DNA of 64,000 bases from Limnothrix sp. CACIAM 69d. GTDB lineage: Bacteria > Cyanobacteriota > Cyanobacteriia > CACIAM-69d. The stretch's first letter is position 1. The number at the start of each line of letters is the position of its first letter. A program made the position numbers and the translations under genes. Positions 63,876 to 64,000 of the stretch are shown here, piece after piece. The notes below the pieces were generated by a model. It was not told where the DNA came from. It was given only the letters and a program-made list of their open reading frames with translations, and made no database searches. The stretch is taken from the NCBI GenBank assembly GCA_001913845.2, contig MKGP02000026.1, forward strand, positions 36,666 to 100,665. Reading direction: 5' to 3'.

Positions 63876-64000
63876 GACCTCTTGCACGAATAAAGCAGTA
63901 GTGTAGAAAGTCGTCGTCACCATGATCGGGAGATGCTCTACGAAAGCCTCGCCTCGCTGCCCCCATCACAGTTTCGCCGTGCCTGTGGCTTCAGTCGCTC
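63876..64000 (+). mobile_element. Insertion sequence, left end (runs off the window)
   Basis: The end GACCTCTTGCACGAATAAAG lies next to TA at 63874-63875. It shares 17 bp with the right end of the MITE at 60354. A transposase-like reading frame starts 57 bp inside. The window ends before the other terminus. Confidence 0.78.
63933..64000 (+). CDS. Transposase N-terminal fragment (IS5-like, partial)
   Basis: The frame from ATG 63933 reads MLYESLASLPPSQFRRACGF and continues to the window edge. This N-terminus resembles small IS5/IS1031-type transposases common in cyanobacteria; TA target use is also compatible with that family. Only about 22 residues are visible, so the family is tentative. It is placed where a transposase begins inside the terminal repeat of an IS. 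Confidence 0.55.
   Translation, partial: MLYESLASLPPSQFRRACGFSR

Overview
The window comes from a cyanobacterium. It encodes PsbI, an ApcF-type core allophycocyanin subunit, an NblB-like HEAT-repeat protein, a NdbB-type demethylphylloquinone reductase, a DUF3769/LptD-type outer-membrane protein and a glutamine synthetase with a textbook NtcA promoter. The HIP1 octamer GCGATCGC and its core CGATCG are scattered through coding and non-coding DNA alike. Most genes look GC-rich, with a few AT-richer islands (about 1-650, 2.8-9.8 kb, 55-60.5 kb). A non-heterocystous filamentous lineage is plausible, but the genus cannot be fixed from the sequence alone.

Layout. 0.6-9.8 kb: a membrane-anchored GTPase, a 1807-residue Ser/Thr kinase-ATPase-GAF-histidine kinase flanked by two degenerate Uma2 remnants, and an AT-rich GCS2-type ligase. 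10-20 kb: rimI, clpC, recQ, a NatA-type amino-acid ABC ATPase coupled to a small secreted protein, tRNA-Arg(CCU), a lumenal-type protein with an ArsP-type permease, and nblB. 20.9-27 kb: an alpha/beta hydrolase, a repeat-containing surface-type protein, ndbB divergent from a Coq4-like gene, and a PATAN-REC response regulator. 27.5-33 kb: devBCA exporter genes divergent from a TetR gene, with a clear operator pair, then folE. 33-46 kb: a membrane protein, an Rpn nuclease, a GST, an FtsL-like bitopic protein, dprA, psbI, lptD, a J-protein and an S1-domain ribosomal protein. 46-54 kb: tRNA-Ser(UGA), cobA, a Ctp protease, a GH3 hydrolase, a lysozyme-like protein, a lipoate ligase-like protein, YbjN and a methyltransferase. 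55-60.5 kb is an accessory patch: xisHI, an MmeI-like restriction-modification fusion, a second Coq4-like gene and a MITE. 60.5-64 kb: glnA, apcF and an MFS gene cut by an insertion sequence that runs off the window.

The genes connect through a few themes: photosynthesis and quinones (psbI, apcF, nblB, ndbB, two Coq4-like proteins), envelope biogenesis and export (lptD, devBCA, GH3, lysozyme-like), protein quality control (clpC, Ctp, dnaJ) and nitrogen control (glnA/NtcA). The best leads are the two Coq4-like proteins with complete HDxxH-x11-E motifs in a plastoquinone-type organism, the TetR operator pair at devBCA, and one transposon family seen in three states: an IS end that breaks an MFS gene, a 230-bp MITE, and a lone end that forms the stop codon of a response regulator. 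No CRISPR array, prophage or rRNA operon was seen.
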